Shown here one piece after another: positions 5,363 through 5,620 of a stretch of DNA of 5,620 bases (the first letter of the stretch is position 1; every line of letters starts with the position of its first letter). The stretch comes from Halomonas halophila (lineage in GTDB: Bacteria > Pseudomonadota > Gammaproteobacteria > Pseudomonadales > Halomonadaceae). The notes beneath the pieces are model-generated. The model was not told the origin of the DNA. It saw nothing but the letters and a program-made list of their open reading frames with translations, and did no database searches. The stretch is from the NCBI GenBank assembly GCA_002433675.1, contig DJIP01000094.1, positions 1-5,620 of the forward strand. Reading direction: 5' to 3'. The translations under genes were made by a program, and so were the position numbers.

Positions 5363-5620
5363 ATGCCGACCCCGCCCACTCCCCCACGCCTGACCCTGGA
5401 GGTCTTCAGCGATCTGCGCTGCCCGTTCTGCTATCTGGAGTTGCCCGAACTGGAGGCGCTGGAAGACAGGTTCGGTCATGACATCCACGTCGTCTGGCGC
5501 CCTTTCGAGCTGCGCCCCGAACCGGAGCCGGCCCTAGATCCCCACGGTGACTACCTCAACGAGCTGTGGCGAGAGGCGGTGCTGCCGATGGCCCGAGAGC
5601 GAGGTCTGAGCATGCGCCAG
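5363..5620 (+). CDS. DsbA-family (FrnE-like) thiol oxidoreductase, N-terminal part
   Basis: The first 86 codons are present; the gene runs off the right edge. The start is ATG at 5363 with GGAG at 5353-5356, 6 nt upstream. After a short proline-rich lead, LTLEVFSDLRCPFCYLE (residues 10-26) forms the first thioredoxin-fold strand and the redox motif CPFC (C20, C23). The following tyrosine is typical of the FrnE/DsbA-like group (PF01323). LEALEDRFG and WRPFELRPEP at about residues 47-56 continue the family pattern. There is no signal peptide, so the protein should act in the cytoplasm, unlike periplasmic DsbA. Members are implicated in redox stress or in glutathione-linked isomerase chemistry (2-hydroxychromene-2-carboxylate isomerase relatives). 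The CxxC motif favours a disulfide oxidoreductase. It is probably a separate transcription unit from the Lrp gene. Confidence 0.88.
   Translation, partial: MPTPPTPPRLTLEVFSDLRCPFCYLELPELEALEDRFGHDIHVVWRPFELRPEPEPALDPHGDYLNELWREAVLPMARERGLSMRQ

Noticed and set aside
4519..5481. Plus-strand 320-codon frame across the Lrp and FrnE-like genes
   Set aside because: It covers two real genes in another frame and the gap between them; the Arg/Pro-rich composition has no domain signature.
1..5620. tRNA/rRNA genes, CRISPR array, insertion sequence, phage or defence genes
   Set aside because: No regularly spaced repeats, transposase-like frames, terminal inverted repeats or structured RNA signatures were seen; nearly all sequence is explained by ordinary metabolic, transport and regulatory genes.

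Overview
The window looks like chromosomal DNA of a high-GC gammaproteobacterium, most likely a halophile of the Halomonas/Chromohalobacter type. This rests on strong G/C-ending codon use, the very acidic exported binding protein, and the gene families present. It is inference from composition and family content, not from a marker gene.

Layout. Left third (1-2138, minus strand): a probable operon read right to left. It holds a FadR-type GntR regulator with an FCD domain, then a TRAP-type periplasmic solute-binding protein (DctP family) only 7 bp downstream, then after a 133-bp gap with a terminator-like hairpin the first 47 codons of a protein whose position and sequence fit the small TRAP permease (DctQ). 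The large permease is expected beyond the left edge. The system would take up a small carboxylate, perhaps a sugar acid or 2-oxo/hydroxy acid. Middle (2139-2512): a 374-bp divergent regulatory region. Its left half carries a perfect 13-bp palindrome plus two imperfect relatives spaced 21-22 bp apart, good candidates for the GntR operator. Its right half carries a separate promoter with a TetR/NemR-type palindrome between the -35 and -10. This promoter drives a plus-strand NADPH-dependent enone reductase of the CurA/PTGR1 (medium-chain dehydrogenase) family at 2513-3514.

Right half: the reductase converges on a minus-strand EamA/DMT exporter (3597-4520), and the two share one strong hairpin terminator. 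A plus-strand Lrp/AsnC regulator (4685-5173, TTG start) lies divergently from the exporter. Between them is a perfect 9-bp inverted repeat with a 5-bp spacer, the obvious site for local control. After a 189-bp gap, a DsbA-family (FrnE-like) thiol oxidoreductase with a CPFC motif begins at 5363 and runs off the right edge.

Overall this is ordinary metabolic and transport DNA: a regulated carboxylate importer, an electrophile-detoxifying reductase, a regulated exporter and a thiol oxidoreductase. I see no mobile element, RNA gene, CRISPR array or defence system, and no evidence for a new multi-gene system. The points worth a second look are regulatory: the phased operator cluster, the TetR-type box with no TetR gene nearby, a 28-codon upstream ORF that overlaps the reductase start, the hairpin inside the TRAP operon, and the Lrp-side palindrome followed by a T-run.
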